Below, piece by piece: positions 16,257 to 25,846 of a stretch of DNA of 64,000 nucleotides. The notes under the pieces are model-generated. The model saw only the letters and a program-made list of their open reading frames with translations. It was not told where the DNA came from and searched no databases. The DNA comes from Bog-756 sp963837805 (lineage in GTDB: Bacteria; Actinomycetota; Acidimicrobiia; Acidimicrobiales; RAAP-2). Position 1 is the stretch's first letter. Every line of letters begins with the position of its first letter. Where the stretch lies: positions 372,001 to 436,000 of the forward strand of contig CAWIOU010000033.1 of the NCBI GenBank assembly GCA_963837805.1, in the 5' to 3' direction. A program made the translations under genes and the position numbers.

Positions 16257-18668
16257 CTACCTCGGGGCCGGTGTGGAACCGCCCCAACGCCAGTCGGCGA
16301 TCTCTGGAGGGTCCTCGCCGTGCTCGCACCCGTAGCGGCGGGCTTCGAGCCGGGCGTCGATCATCTGCTGACGCAGCATCGCATTTTGGGGCCCGAGTCC
16401 GGGAACTCGATCGAGCACATCGATGACCAGGTGATATCGGTCGAGATCGTTGAGCATGACCATGTCGAAGGGGGTGGTCGTGGTTCCTTCCTCTTTGTAT
16501 CCCCGGACATGGAAATTGTCATGATTGATCCGTCGGTAGGTCAGTCGATGGATGAGCAGCGGATAGCCGTGGTAGGCGAAGATCACCGGCCGGTCGGGCG
16601 TGAACAGGGTGTCGAACTCACGATCCGGAAGCCCATGGGGGTGCTCGGTATCCGGTTCGAGACGCATCAGGTCGACGACATTGACAACGCGGACTTTCAG
16701 GTCTGGGAGGTGCTGATGCAACAGGTCCACCGCGGCCAGGGTTTCGAGGGTGGGAATATCCCCACAGCAAGCCATGACGACGTCAGGCACCGAGTCATCG
16801 TCGTTCGATGCGAAAGGCCAGATCCCGAGCCCTCGTGTGCAGTGGTCCAACGCCTCGTCCATCGTCAGCCAATCGTGCTGAGGCTGTTTGCCGGCGACGA
16901 CGACATTGACATAGTTGTGGCTGCGAAGACAGTGGTCTGCGACCGACAGGAGGCAGTTGGTGTCCGGCGGGAAGTACACGCGGACGATCGAGGCCTTCTT
17001 GTTGACCACGTGATCGATGAACCCCGGGTCTTGGTGAGAGAAGCCGTTGTTGTCCTGTCGCCACACATGGCTGGAGAGGAGGTAGTTGAGCGAGGAGATG
17101 GGCCGGCGCCACGGGACCTCCGCGCTGACCTTCAACCATTTTGCATGCTGATTGAACATCGAGTCGATGATGTGGATGAACCCTTCGTAGCAGTTGAACA
17201 GGCCATGGCGACCGGTCAGGAGGTATCCCTCGAGCCATCCCTCGCACTGGTGCTCCGACAGCACCTCCATGACCCGCCCGTCGGGAGCCAGATGGTCGTC
17301 GCCAGGTCGTAGCTCGGCGTCCCAGGCCCGATCGGTGACCTCGAATACATTCTGCAACCGGTTGGAAGCGGTTTCGTCTGGTCCGAAGAGGCGGAAAGTT
17401 TCCGGGTTGGTTCGTATCACGTCTCGAAGAAGGGAACCCAGCACCCGGGTTGCCTCCCGCGTGACGGTCCCCGGGCTCGGTACCTCGACCGCGAAGTCGG
17501 AGAAGTCAGGAAGCTCAAGCTCGGCCCGGAGGAGCCCTCCATTGGCATGCGGGTTGTCGCTCATTCGACGCTCACCGGATGGAGGGAACTGGCAGATGGC
17601 CTCGATCGGTCCTCCGTTCTCGCCGAAGAGCTCGTCGGGCCGGTAGCTGCGAAGCCACGCCTCCAGTTGTGCGAGATGCTCGGGGTTGGTGCGCACCTCG
17701 GTCAGGGGGAGTTGGTGGGCGCGGAAAGTCCCCTCGATCGGCACTCCATCGACGATCTTCGGGCCGGTCCAGCCTTTGGGCGTCCGCAGGATCACCATCG
17801 GCCATCTCGGCCGGGCGCCTGCACTGCTGTGCGAGCGAGCGGCATCCTGGATGTCCCGGATCTCGGCAAAGACGGCGTCGAGTTCGTCAGCCATACGCCC
17901 GTGCACAGCCATGGGGCTCTCGCCGTCGAATCCACCTTCGACCAGCACCGGGCGGTAGCCGTAGCCGGAGAAGAGCTTCAGCAGCTCGGCAGTGGGAATT
18001 CGAGCTAGGACGGTGGGAGCAGCAATCTTGTACCCGTTCAGATGCAGGATGGGCAGCACGGCGCCGTCCTGTCGGGGATCGAGGAACTTGTTCGAGTGCC
18101 ATCCGGTGGCTGCCGGCCCGGTCTCTGCCTCGCCGTCGCCCACAACACAGGCGACCACCAGGTCGGGGTTGTCGAATGCGGCGCCGAAGGCATGGCTCAG
18201 CGAGTAGCCGAGCTCACCGCCTTCGTGAATGGACCCCGGGGTCTCTGGGCTGCAGTGACTGGGGATGCCGCCGGGGAAGGAGAACTGGCGGAACAGACGT
18301 CCCATGCCGTCACTGTTGCGCCCGATGTGGGGATAGCGCTCGCTGTAGGTACCCTCAAGCCACGTGTTGGCCACGACGGCCGGCCCCCCGTGACCTGGAC
18401 CGCACACGAATATGGCGCTGAGATCCAGCGCCTTGATGCACCTGCTCAGGTGCGCGTAGATGAAGTTGAGTCCAGGGCTCGTTCCCCAGTGACCCAGTAG
18501 CCGGGGCTTGATGTCCTCGGGGACGAGGGCCCGCTGCAACAACGGGTTGTCCATGAGGTAGATCTGGCCGGCAGTAAGGTAGTTGGCAGCCCGAAAGTAG
18601 GCATCGAGAGGAAGAAACTCATCGGCTTCCCCCCGAGCGAGGGATGGTGATCCGTTGACGGCATTCAT
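16257..18668 (-). CDS. xfp: xylulose-5-phosphate/fructose-6-phosphate phosphoketolase
   Basis: A ThDP-dependent phosphoketolase of about 803 aa, the normal size. It splits xylulose 5-P (or fructose 6-P) with phosphate to acetyl phosphate plus glyceraldehyde 3-P (or erythrose 4-P) in the cytosol. Visible blocks: EGGELGYSLSHAFGAAFDNP, VVGDGEAETGPAATGWHSNK (ThDP/Mg site), HLNGYKIAAPT, and the C-terminal FAYHGYPLLIHRLTYRR. ATG 18668 is preferred because GGAGGAG precedes it; ATG 18710 would add 14 residues. It is divergent from acetate kinase (18749), about 80 bp between starts. The pair gives a phosphate acetyltransferase-independent route to ATP from pentose phosphates. Confidence 0.95.
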   Translation of the reverse strand: MNAVNGSPSLARGEADEFLPLDAYFRAANYLTAGQIYLMDNPLLQRALVPEDIKPRLLGHWGTSPGLNFIYAHLSRCIKALDLSAIFVCGPGHGGPAVVANTWLEGTYSERYPHIGRNSDGMGRLFRQFSFPGGIPSHCSPETPGSIHEGGELGYSLSHAFGAAFDNPDLVVACVVGDGEAETGPAATGWHSNKFLDPRQDGAVLPILHLNGYKIAAPTVLARIPTAELLKLFSGYGYRPVLVEGGFDGESPMAVHGRMADELDAVFAEIRDIQDAARSHSSAGARPRWPMVILRTPKGWTGPKIVDGVPIEGTFRAHQLPLTEVRTNPEHLAQLEAWLRSYRPDELFGENGGPIEAICQFPPSGERRMSDNPHANGGLLRAELELPDFSDFAVEVPSPGTVTREATRVLGSLLRDVIRTNPETFRLFGPDETASNRLQNVFEVTDRAWDAELRPGDDHLAPDGRVMEVLSEHQCEGWLEGYLLTGRHGLFNCYEGFIHIIDSMFNQHAKWLKVSAEVPWRRPISSLNYLLSSHVWRQDNNGFSHQDPGFIDHVVNKKASIVRVYFPPDTNCLLSVADHCLRSHNYVNVVVAGKQPQHDWLTMDEALDHCTRGLGIWPFASNDDDSVPDVVMACCGDIPTLETLAAVDLLHQHLPDLKVRVVNVVDLMRLEPDTEHPHGLPDREFDTLFTPDRPVIFAYHGYPLLIHRLTYRRINHDNFHVRGYKEEGTTTTPFDMVMLNDLDRYHLVIDVLDRVPGLGPQNAMLRQQMIDARLEARRYGCEHGEDPPEIADWRWGGSTPAPR

Positions 18669-18748
18669 CGGGAACTCCTCCAATGCATTACGGGGACTTG
18701 CCTTGGTCATGCTGACGTTCGGTTGCTTCCATCTGTCAAGGTAAGCGG

Positions 18749-19837
18749 GTGCAAATCCTCGTGGTCAACGCCGGCTCTAGCTCGCTCAAACTGCGCCTGC
18801 TGGATGACAAAGACAGCGTGGTGGCAGCCGCCGACCTTTCCTGCCCGGCTCCGACGGACATGGCAGCCGTCCTCGGTTCCTTCATCGAGAAGAACCCATA
18901 CTTCGGTGCGGCCGGCCACCGAGTGGTCCACGGCGGCTCGGTGTTCCTCCATCCCATTGTCCTTGATGATGCCGACGCCAGGCTCGACGCCCTGGCCGAT
19001 TTGGCGCCGTTGCACAACCCCCCCAGCTTGAGCGCGATCCACAGCTTGCGATCGTTGCGGCCGGATCTTCCCCAGGTGGCCTGTTTCGACACCAGCTTTC
19101 ACGCCGACATGCCGGCAAAGGCGACCACCTATGCCATACCCCGACCCTGGCGAGAGCAGTGGGGCATTCGACGCTTCGGTTTCCATGGCCTCAGCCACGC
19201 CTGGGCCAGCCGACGGGCGGGCGAGGTTCTCGGTCGCCCCCATCACGATCTCCGCCTGGTCACCGCCCACCTCGGCGCCGGCGCCTCTCTGGCTGCGGTG
19301 GCTTTCGGCCGCTCGGTCGACACCACCATGGGGTTCACCCCGATGGAGGGCCTGGTGATGGCCACACGCTCGGGCACCGTCGATCCTGGTCTGGTCCTGT
19401 GGGTGGAGCGAAATCATGGGCTGTCGGCCGCCGATGTCGAAGAGGCTCTCGAACATGGGTCGGGGTTGGCCGGCCTGGCGGGAGGCTCCGGGGATCTGCG
19501 GGATGTGTTGGAGGCCATGGATGCTGGGGATCAGGACGCCCGGCTCGCCTATGAGGTCTACGTGTACCGGATCCAGACCGGAGTCGCCGCTATGTGCGCA
19601 GCCATGGATGGGATGGACGGCTTGGTCTTCACCGGTGGGGCGGGGGAAGCAACGTCCCGGCTGCGAGTCGACGTAGGTACGGGCCTCGGGTTTCTCGGGG
19701 TACGGCTGGACGTCTCGGCCAGCCAATTTGGCGAAGGAGACAGACTGATATCTCCCGAGGGGGCAAATCCCGTACTTGTCGTCCACGCTCGTGAGGATCT
19801 CGAGATCGCCCGTCATGTGCGGGAACTGCTCGAGTAG
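18749..19837 (+). CDS. ackA: acetate kinase
   Basis: 362 aa, a little shorter than enterobacterial AckA (about 400). It converts acetyl phosphate plus ADP to acetate plus ATP. Motifs: NAGSSSLKLRLL at the N-terminus (phosphate loop), GHRVVHGG, CFDTSFH, RRFGFHGLSHAW, AHLGAGASLAAV, DTTMGFTPMEGLVMATRSGT and VFTGGAGE. GTG 18749 begins the conserved first strand. Divergent to phosphoketolase, which supplies acetyl phosphate, so both are probably controlled from the shared 80-bp interval. That interval holds a half-site GGGGACTT (about 18685-18692), too weak to call a box. Confidence 0.95.
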   Translation: MQILVVNAGSSSLKLRLLDDKDSVVAAADLSCPAPTDMAAVLGSFIEKNPYFGAAGHRVVHGGSVFLHPIVLDDADARLDALADLAPLHNPPSLSAIHSLRSLRPDLPQVACFDTSFHADMPAKATTYAIPRPWREQWGIRRFGFHGLSHAWASRRAGEVLGRPHHDLRLVTAHLGAGASLAAVAFGRSVDTTMGFTPMEGLVMATRSGTVDPGLVLWVERNHGLSAADVEEALEHGSGLAGLAGGSGDLRDVLEAMDAGDQDARLAYEVYVYRIQTGVAAMCAAMDGMDGLVFTGGAGEATSRLRVDVGTGLGFLGVRLDVSASQFGEGDRLISPEGANPVLVVHAREDLEIARHVRELLE

Positions 19838-19943
19838 GAGATGTGGCTGCGTCGGCGGCTGCCCACGCCTCTTGAACCGGGCCGCCTGGGGCTCGGGCAC
19901 GAGCGGGGAGGACACAGTCGCGTCATTGAACTGGTGGGCGCCT

Positions 19944-20366
19944 CTAGGCCGCGTGGCAAAGCTCGAACCGTCGACCCGTAATCACATCCGGGCGAAGGAT
20001 TAACACCATGTCTCCCGGCTCGGGCACCAGCGGGTGCCCCGCCGCCTCGAGTTGGGTTTGGTTCGGCGCTTCGACCAGTGTCGCCAGCCCACGAACAAGA
20101 ACGCTCCAGACCGTTCCGGTATCGGAATCGATGTGATCGACTTCAAACGCCACCAGGTGCCCGCCTGCCGCTTGGGACAAGAACCCGGTGCCCACCCGAA
20201 CCAGCACCTGTCCGTCCAAGAGCGTGAAGTTGACGGGGATGATCACCGGCGCCTGGTCGGTTGCTATCCCGATCCTTCCGATCCCATCCTCTTTGGCTCC
20301 CACGGCCAACAATCGCAGGCACTCAGGTGGGGGGAGGACGGTCGAACCCTTGGCATCGATCCACAT
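19944..20366 (-). CDS. PNPOx-like flavin-binding protein
   Basis: About 140 aa from ATG 20366 (GGTGG upstream); a GTG at 20399 would add 11 residues. A single split-barrel domain: PPPECLRLLAVGAKEDGIGR, IIPVNFTLLDGQVLVRVGTG, VAFEVDHIDSDTGTVWSVLV and the C-terminal LRPDVITGRRF. The pattern is the same as the second half of the HTH fusion at 14767 and the protein at 30377. Members of this group occur in mycobacterial hypoxia regulons. A DosR-like box lies 36 bp upstream of the start, and a WS/DGAT gene is divergent on the other side. Confidence 0.82.
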   Translation of the reverse strand: MWIDAKGSTVLPPPECLRLLAVGAKEDGIGRIGIATDQAPVIIPVNFTLLDGQVLVRVGTGFLSQAAGGHLVAFEVDHIDSDTGTVWSVLVRGLATLVEAPNQTQLEAAGHPLVPEPGDMVLILRPDVITGRRFELCHAA

Positions 20367-20401
20367 GTGACCACCATGCCACCTCTGCGTGCCCGCCACT
20401 A

Positions 20402-20416
20402 GGGACTTTCGGCCTC
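20402..20416 (-). promoter_or_regulatory. DosR-box-like element in divergent promoter
   Basis: GGGACTTTCGGCCTC, three differences from the box at 13440. It is 36 bp from the PNPOx-like start (minus strand) and 143 bp from the WS/DGAT start (plus strand), so it could serve either or both. Confidence 0.55.
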
Positions 20417-20558
20417 CATTTCTAGCCTTATTCGAGCGATCGCCGTGGCCAACGGCTCCAGATCCCTTCTCCTAGTTTGATCCCATGGTCAAGGAATGGG
20501 ACTTTCGGCACTGGCTCTCCTCCGAACCCGGTCGCACAATCGAGTGGGGGAGTTGCCA

Positions 20559-21935
20559 ATGATCGATGAGCGAGTACGTGTCGTGGATACGATGAGTGGT
20601 TCCGACGCCCTGCTGTGGACCGTCGGCCGAGATCCGGTGTTGCGGCCGACAGTCGTCGCCGTGATGGCACTGGACAGGGCCCCTGGTTGGGCAGACGTCC
20701 GAGATCGGGTGACAGCGCTGGTCGCCATCGTCCCAAGGCTCCGGTCTCGAGCCAAGTCCCGACCGTTGGGCCGCGGGAGGCCGCAATTCGTGACGGACGA
20801 CCGCTTCGATCTCGACCTCCACCTTCGACGCATGCTCTTGCCGCCCAAAGCAACCTTCAGGGACGTGCTCGACTTGGCCCAGGCAATGGCCACCACCGGG
20901 TTCGATACTGAGCTTCCGCCCTGGGAGGCAGTAGTTGTCGAGGGAGTGGATGGCGAAGGTGCGGCGCTCGTGATCAAGTTGCATCATGCCCTCGTGGATG
21001 GCGTCGGTGGCGTCGCCGTGCTGATGCATCTGTTGGACAGTGTGCGCCATCCGAATTCCGAATCCCGCCCAGCGCCCGAGGTGGCGGCAGGCCGAGCGCC
21101 TCTGGGACTACTCGGACGTCTGCCCGCTCCGCGCCGCGTAATCGAAACCGTTCTGCACGCTTCGACGCACCCGTTCGAGGACGCTCAGCGTGTGGTGGCC
21201 ACCGCGGCGTCCGCAGTGCGCCTTCTTGCTCCAGCCGGCACACCGCTCTCTCCGCTCATGACTGAGCGCGGCTTCAGGCGAGCTTTCGAGGTGCTCGATC
21301 TGACACCTCAGGCGCTGCGCCTGGCGGCAACGGCAATGAATGGCACGCTCAACGACGTCTTCGTGGCTGCCGTCGTACGCGGGATCTCGCGCTACCACCA
21401 GTTCCACGGCGCGCCGGTGGACGGCTTGAGGGTGCTGATGCCGGTAAGCGTGCGCGCCGCCGGTGACCCGGAGGGAGGGAATTACTTCGTACCGGCCCGC
21501 TTCATCGTTCCAACACCGGCGGACACAGAGGAGTGCGTACGCGGGGTACAACGGATCACCGGTTCGTGGAAGCACGCGCCCGGACTGGCACTCAGCGAGA
21601 TGTTGGCTGCCGGCCTCGATAAAGTGCCAGACCCCGTGGTCACCGCGATGTGGGGCTCAATGCTCAAGGGTGTCGATTTCTGTATCACCAATGTCCCCGG
21701 CCCGACCTTCGAGACCTACCTGGCCGGTGCTCGGGTTGACCGCATGTACGCCTTTGCTCCCCCCTCGGGGGCGGCGGTGAATGTCTCGCTCGTCACATCG
21801 GCCGATCGGGTGTGTATCGGCATCGTCGTCGACAGCGTGGCCGTCCCCGATAGTCCGCGGCTGGCTACCTGCCTCGCCGATGGATTCGAAGAGGTATTTC
21901 GTCTCGGTTGCATGCCAGATGGGCAGGGGCTGTGA
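20559..21935 (+). CDS. WS/DGAT acyltransferase, second paralog
   Basis: 458 aa. The catalytic motif is HHALVDG at 142-148, preceded by LPPWEAVVVEG, and the C-terminal half has the family blocks NDVFVAAVVRG, PVSVRAAGDPEGGN and ITNVPGPTFETYLAGA. It makes neutral lipid (triacylglycerol or wax ester) from acyl-CoA. ATG 20559 is chosen for GTGGGGGAG upstream; the extra 21 residues from 20496 are not family-like. Its stop overlaps the GTG of a truncated third WS/DGAT (GTGA), which in turn overlaps the acyl-CoA synthetase start (ATGA), so substrate activation and esterification appear coupled in one transcript. Confidence 0.9.
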   Translation: MIDERVRVVDTMSGSDALLWTVGRDPVLRPTVVAVMALDRAPGWADVRDRVTALVAIVPRLRSRAKSRPLGRGRPQFVTDDRFDLDLHLRRMLLPPKATFRDVLDLAQAMATTGFDTELPPWEAVVVEGVDGEGAALVIKLHHALVDGVGGVAVLMHLLDSVRHPNSESRPAPEVAAGRAPLGLLGRLPAPRRVIETVLHASTHPFEDAQRVVATAASAVRLLAPAGTPLSPLMTERGFRRAFEVLDLTPQALRLAATAMNGTLNDVFVAAVVRGISRYHQFHGAPVDGLRVLMPVSVRAAGDPEGGNYFVPARFIVPTPADTEECVRGVQRITGSWKHAPGLALSEMLAAGLDKVPDPVVTAMWGSMLKGVDFCITNVPGPTFETYLAGARVDRMYAFAPPSGAAVNVSLVTSADRVCIGIVVDSVAVPDSPRLATCLADGFEEVFRLGCMPDGQGL

Positions 21936-22111
21936 AGCCCCTTTTGCAGGTCCTGTCTCCGCTTGACGCCGGGTGCTTGTATTCCGAATCGGAGCGAACA
22001 CCCATGCACATGGGCTCGATCGGGAGTTTCGAGGGCGCGCCTCCACGCGACGAGGACGGAACGCTCGGCACGGAATGTCATCTCGGAGTCAATGGAGGTT
22101 CAACGTCATGA
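21932..22111 (+). pseudogene. N-terminal stub of a third WS/DGAT gene
   Basis: 59 codons from GTG 21932: VLSPLDAGCLYSESERTPMH, then MGSIGSFEGAPP. This is the unmistakable opening of a WS/DGAT, but everything after about residue 45 is missing. The stub keeps 4-bp overlaps with both neighbours (GTGA before, ATGA after), so it is still positioned to couple translation of the acyl-CoA synthetase. It is likely a deletion product of an originally full gene. Confidence 0.75.
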
Positions 22112-23703
22112 GAGAACTCGTGTATCCCAGGCTCTTACTGCCCCGGGTCGAACAGCTACCGGACAAGGTGGCGATGATCGATGTAACCACCGAGGGCATC
22201 CGCTACCGCGGCACGTTTGCCGGCCACCTCGATCGCCTCTTGCGACTGGTGAATTCCATGCGAACGGTGCTTTGTGTGGAGCCGGGTGACCGGTTCGGGG
22301 TTCTGGCCATGAACGGCCATGAATATCTTGAGCTCTACCACGCCGCCATGTTCGGAGCCGGCATCATCAACCCGCTCAACATTCGGTTGACTCCGTCGGA
22401 GTTGGCCTATGTGCTCAACGACTCCGGCGCCAGGGTGGTTTTCACCGATCCGGTGTTCGCCTCCCTCCTCGACCGCGCCCGGGCCATGGGGGCGAAGGTC
22501 GACAAGGTGGTCATCATCGGTGGGGAGCCGGACGAAGGCGTGTCGGGATGTATCGGCGGCACTGTCGGTTACGAGGACCTGCTGACGGTGGGCAAGCCGG
22601 TCATGCCCCCCGAGCCGGAGGAAGACGACGCCGCAATCCTCATGTACACAGGGGGAACCACCGGCTTTCCCAAGGGAGCCCTGCTCGAGCAGCGGGCCGA
22701 GGTACTCAACGTGTATCACGTCCTCTCCGAGATAGGGCTTCGAGAGGATCGCCGTTTCCTTTTCCAGTCGCCGATGTTCCACGCCGCCCTCGTCGCCGGT
22801 GTGCTCGGTATCCCCGCTACCGGCGCAACCTCGGTAACTGTCCCCCTGTTCGACCCTGGGTTGGTGCTGAGGACAATCGAGGATCAGAGCATCGACACGA
22901 CCATGGTGATCCCGATCATGCTGTCGATGCTCGAGGGAGCCGAAGGTTTCTCACCGGAGCGCCTGAGCTCGCTCCGCCAACTGGTCTACGGAGCATCACC
23001 GATTTCGCAGGACCTGATCTCCCGGTGGCTGACGATGCTCCCCGATACCGACTTCATTCAGGGATATGGCATGACCGAGGCGGCCTCGGCACTCACCTTT
23101 CTCGGTCCTGAGGATCATCGCCGTGGCGGTGATGCGCTTACGGCCTCGGGCAGGCCTTTGTTCGGTGTCGAGCTATGCATCACCGACACTCTCGGCACCG
23201 CACTCCGTCGAGGAGAGACAGGGGAGGTGTGTGCCCGAGGCGGCAACCTCATGCGCGAATATTGGCAGAAACCGGCGGAAACGGAAGCGGTCATGCGCGA
23301 CGGCTGGTATCGCACCGGCGATATGGGCTTCATCGACGAAGACAGCCTCCTGCACCTGACCGATCGGATGAAGGACATGATCGTCACCGGGGGGGAGAAC
23401 GTGTATTCCATCGAGGTGGAGAACGCCATCGCCTCTCATCCTGCCGTGGCCGAGGTGGCGGTCATCGGGATCCCAAGCGACAAGTGGGGTGAGGCTGTGC
23501 ATGCAATCGTCGTCCTTCGATCGGACATGAAGGCGACTGCTGAAGAGCTGATCGAACACACTCGCCAGTTCCTGGCCGGGTTCAAGGTCCCAAAATCCGT
23601 CGAATTCCAGGACGGTCCGCTTCCATTGTCTGGTGCCTTCAAGCCTCTGAAGCGCGAACTGCGGCGCTGCTACTGGGAGGACCAACGACGCCAGGTGAGC
23701 TGA
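22108..23703 (+). CDS. AMP-forming acyl-CoA synthetase/ligase
   Basis: 531 aa, ANL superfamily; activates a fatty acid to acyl-CoA through an acyl-adenylate in the cytosol. Motifs: P-loop YTGGTTGFPKG at 180-190, GYGMTEA, YRTGDMGFIDED, DRMKDMIVTGGENVYSIEVE, and the C-terminal catalytic Lys in PLSGAFKPLKRELR. ATG 22108 has GGAGG 9 bp upstream and overlaps the stop of the WS/DGAT stub. Its position right after WS/DGAT genes points to long-chain fatty acids destined for storage lipid, although chain length cannot be read from sequence. The TreT-like gene starts 130 bp downstream. Confidence 0.92.
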   Translation: MRELVYPRLLLPRVEQLPDKVAMIDVTTEGIRYRGTFAGHLDRLLRLVNSMRTVLCVEPGDRFGVLAMNGHEYLELYHAAMFGAGIINPLNIRLTPSELAYVLNDSGARVVFTDPVFASLLDRARAMGAKVDKVVIIGGEPDEGVSGCIGGTVGYEDLLTVGKPVMPPEPEEDDAAILMYTGGTTGFPKGALLEQRAEVLNVYHVLSEIGLREDRRFLFQSPMFHAALVAGVLGIPATGATSVTVPLFDPGLVLRTIEDQSIDTTMVIPIMLSMLEGAEGFSPERLSSLRQLVYGASPISQDLISRWLTMLPDTDFIQGYGMTEAASALTFLGPEDHRRGGDALTASGRPLFGVELCITDTLGTALRRGETGEVCARGGNLMREYWQKPAETEAVMRDGWYRTGDMGFIDEDSLLHLTDRMKDMIVTGGENVYSIEVENAIASHPAVAEVAVIGIPSDKWGEAVHAIVVLRSDMKATAEELIEHTRQFLAGFKVPKSVEFQDGPLPLSGAFKPLKRELRRCYWEDQRRQVS

Positions 23704-23832
23704 ATGAGCTCGTTCTGAGTCGGCCAGAGCCTTGCGTTGGCTCGTGCTCTCTTGGACCGATTTGCGAGGTCGGGTCCGGGTCGGGCGTCATCATGGTCAA
23801 CGAAGAGGGCCGTACGTGGAAGGATCTTGGGA

Positions 23833-25287
23833 TTGACTAAGGCTGTATCAGCGGTAGAGGGGCATTCCGTCCGAGAGGTCAAGGTGGCCGTTCGCGCCCT
23901 CTCGCGTCTCGAACCGCTCATCGGAACGGAGCGATCCGGGGAGCTTCGCCGGTCGGCGTTTCGGACCAGTCAGCTTCTCGAGGGGAAGACGATTTGGAAT
24001 GTGAGCTCGACGGCTGCCGGCGGCGGCGTGGCCGAGATGCTCCAGGTGCTCGTCGGCTACACGCTGGACGCCGATGTCGACATCCGCTGGCTCGTGATGA
24101 ATGCCGACGCCGAGTTTTTCTCCATCACGAAGCGGATCCACAATCGTCTCCACGGAACGGGCGGGGACGCCGGTGAGCTGGGGCCCAACGAGGCTGCCCA
24201 CTACGTCGAGATCACTGGCGCGAATGCGATAGGCGTGATGGGCCGCGTCCGGGCAGGCGACGTGGTTCTCCTCCATGACCCGCAAACAGCTGGCATGGCT
24301 CCGGCCCTTACCGCCGCTGGGGCCAGAGTGGTCTGGCGATGCCACATCGGGCGGGCGGGCAGCAATCAATGGACCGAAGAGGCGTGGTCGTTTCTCCGGC
24401 CTCATCTGGCTCACTGCGAAGCCTACGTCTTCTCCCTGTCCGAGTACGTTCCCTCGTGGATCGACGCGTCCAAAGTCCGGGCTATTCCTCCATCCATCGA
24501 TCCCTTCTCACCCAAGAACCAGGACATGTCACCGAGCAACGTGCTCCGCACGCTCGGCCGCATCGGTCTCCTCCAAGGCGTGCCCAACGACCCTCTGGGA
24601 ACGTTCACTCGCGGCGACGGTGCGGCTGGGCGTGTTGAACGCCAAGCAACAATTGTCTCGGCCAACGGCGCTTCCTTGAGATCTGCTGTCCCCCTGATCG
24701 TCCAAGTATCACGATGGGATCGACTGAAGGACATGGAAGGAGTCATGGAAGGGTTTGTCGGGGCGTTGCCCACGCTGGTTGATGCTCACCTGGCACTGGT
24801 GGGTCCAGCGGTGGTCGGGGTCACCGACGACCCAGAAGGAGCCGAGGTGTACGCCGAGTGCCTGGCAGCCTGGAAGGCTCTATCGGCCGACGCCCGCCGA
24901 CGCGTCACCCTGATCACCCTGCCGATGGCGGATGTCGACGAGAACGCAGCGATGGTGAACGCCATCCAACGGCATGCCACCGTGATTGTGCAAAAGAGCC
25001 TGGAGGAAGGCTTTGGGCTGACGGTGGCGGAGGGAATGTGGAAGGCGAAGGCGGTGGTGGCCTCGAGCGTCGGAGGGATAACCGAGCAGGTCGTCCCCGG
25101 AACGGGCATCCTCCTCCAGGACCCGGCGGATCTGACCGCTTTCGGAAGAGCGCTCACCGAACTCCTTGCACACCCTCGCCAGCTCGTCGAGCTCGGCTTA
25201 CGTGCTCGAGAACATGTCCTCGAGAGTTTCGTGGGAGACAAGCATTTGCTTCTCTTCGCCCAGCTGATGGCCGAACTCTCCGGATAG
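23833..25287 (+). CDS. GT4 glycosyltransferase, TreT-like trehalose synthase
   Basis: About 484 aa from TTG 23833, preceded by GGAAGG; an in-frame TTG at 23737 is possible. The N-domain has WNVSSTAAGGGVAEMLQVLV and VVWRCHIGRAGSNQWTEEAW; the C-domain has VQVSRWDRLKDMEGVMEGF, then SLEEGFGLTVAEGMWKAKAV with the EGFG motif, and SVGGITEQV. These fit the trehalose glycosyltransferring synthase group, which joins NDP-glucose and glucose. Trehalose would act as a compatible solute and carbon reserve, consistent with the lipid-storage neighbours. Substrate assignment is by family resemblance only. Confidence 0.8.
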   Translation: MTKAVSAVEGHSVREVKVAVRALSRLEPLIGTERSGELRRSAFRTSQLLEGKTIWNVSSTAAGGGVAEMLQVLVGYTLDADVDIRWLVMNADAEFFSITKRIHNRLHGTGGDAGELGPNEAAHYVEITGANAIGVMGRVRAGDVVLLHDPQTAGMAPALTAAGARVVWRCHIGRAGSNQWTEEAWSFLRPHLAHCEAYVFSLSEYVPSWIDASKVRAIPPSIDPFSPKNQDMSPSNVLRTLGRIGLLQGVPNDPLGTFTRGDGAAGRVERQATIVSANGASLRSAVPLIVQVSRWDRLKDMEGVMEGFVGALPTLVDAHLALVGPAVVGVTDDPEGAEVYAECLAAWKALSADARRRVTLITLPMADVDENAAMVNAIQRHATVIVQKSLEEGFGLTVAEGMWKAKAVVASSVGGITEQVVPGTGILLQDPADLTAFGRALTELLAHPRQLVELGLRAREHVLESFVGDKHLLLFAQLMAELSG

Positions 25288-25846
25288 TCGAGTGCGCAGA
25301 ATCGCCTGGAAGCAACCGGCAGAAACTCGTCGCCCGTGCGATCTTTGCCAAAGGTGGTAGATGCAGAGAATCAGCATGGGTCTTGCTCGCGGCCTGGCGA
25401 GGTCAGGCCCCGGTGGGCATCCAGCCGCTGAATCTCGCCGTTGACGATTCTCTCGATCATCGTACAGGTGGGGAGGTCGAGACGATGACGCTCCGGACAT
25501 CGATGAAAAGTGAAAGAGCGGGATCTCCTCGCCAAGCGGCATTCGTGGGCGGCCGGAGGGATCTCGGCCGATTCAAACGTTCGCCCTTAAGAGAAAAACA
25601 GCGGCCGAGACATCGACGGAGCTGCGGGAGGCGCTGCGCTGGTCACGTCGCAGGTTTATCGAAGCGGCCGCGCTGACGATCTTCAGACCGCATTCTCATC
25701 CCTCGTGGATTGAGGACGGGTGCTCCGGTCGCCGACCGCGGTCGCCGGCCCAGAAGGCTTGAAGTGGCGCTATCGCACAGCGCCTTTCGGTCCCTCCTGC
25801 CAGGTCCGTGCGCCGGAACCAACCCGAGACGATGGCACCTCAACCT
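25288..25846. other. 559-bp interval between convergent genes, no supported gene
   Basis: Between the TreT-like and alcohol dehydrogenase 3' ends. One plus frame near 25590-25740 (ELREALRWSRRRFIEAA) is protein-like for about 45 residues but has no start or family, so it may be a gene remnant. No repeats or terminator-like hairpins stood out. Confidence 0.4.

Noticed and set aside
16062..17312. Long plus-strand frame opposite phosphoketolase
   Set aside because: Antisense shadow of a well-supported phosphoketolase gene; no domain of its own.
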